Assembly: GCF_020283565.1 (NCBI RefSeq)
Contig: NC_060064.1
Coordinates: forward strand, 5,292,001 to 5,356,000
From: Trifolium pratense
Lineage: Eukaryota > Streptophyta > Magnoliopsida > Fabales > Fabaceae
Direction: 5' to 3'
Length of the DNA stretch: 64,000 nucleotides
How positions within the stretch are numbered: position 1 is the first letter of the stretch; every line of letters begins with the position of its first letter. The translations under genes and the position numbers were made by a program. The notes under the pieces are model-generated. The model saw only the letters and a list, made by a program, of their open reading frames with translations. It made no database searches and was not told the DNA's origin. Below are positions 63,866 through 64,000 of this stretch, one piece after another.

Positions 63866-64000
63866 ATATGTTAAGAGTCTCACATCGATTGAGAGATAGT
63901 TTGACTAAGTGTTTATATACTAGAGGCAATCCTCACTTTACAAGCTGGTTTTGTAAGGATGAGTTAGACCCAATACTCATTTCTAAGAGTATAAGTATAC
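63866..64000 (+). mobile_element. LTR-like repeat cut by the right window edge
   Basis: TGTTAAGAGTCTCACATCGA, AGTTTGACTAAGTGTTTATA, TAGAGGCAATCCTCACTTTA and CAAGCTGGTTTTGTAAGGAT are blocks I associate with a common legume LTR/TRIM family. Ordered relatives occur at 14085-14206. The right end lies outside the window. Confidence 0.5.

Overview
The window reads as AT-rich nuclear DNA of a legume, most likely Medicago, Trifolium or a close relative. This is an inference from intron-rich plant genes, plant-specific families and legume-type repeats (an Ogre-like LTR, a tRNA-derived SINE family, Tourist, Stowaway and hAT MITEs, CACTA elements with CACTACTA ends). No database search was possible.

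Genes, left to right: a partial WD40 protein resembling WDR74/NSA1 (minus, 1773-3672, continuing off the left edge); a START/Bet v 1-like lipid-binding protein with an acidic repeat tail (minus, 13752-17124); a broken CRINKLY4-related receptor kinase (plus, 19247-19762); dihydroneopterin aldolase of folate synthesis (minus, 20503-22347); a UBP8/UBP5-type ubiquitin-specific protease with 13 coding exons (minus, 25010-33101); an NT-C2 (EEIG1/EHBP1-type) protein (plus, 45333-48530); a small H15/linker-histone-type protein (plus, 56844-57377); a glutaredoxin-like zinc-motif protein (minus, 59882-60718); and an unrecognised spliced fragment at the right edge. Splice sites were read by eye. The four complete multi-exon models plus folB close in frame from ATG to stop. 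The genes have unrelated housekeeping or signalling roles and form no operon-like unit.

The spaces between and inside the genes are mostly mobile DNA, and many elements are intact enough to show terminal repeats with target-site duplications. These include a 303 bp TRIM retrotransposon, four hAT-type non-autonomous elements, Tourist and Stowaway MITEs, a Mutator-type fold-back nested inside a Stowaway, two CACTA elements (one carrying a CTF7/ECO1 acetyltransferase fragment) and two solo LTRs. At 6031-9425 an array of about 1.4 kb units joins fragments of three unrelated genes: a papain-like protease on plus, and an ECD/SGT1 homologue plus a tentative ribosome-inactivating-protein-like fragment on minus. 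This is the most unusual structure in the window. A diverged copy of the WD40 gene's 5' flank lies just beyond it.
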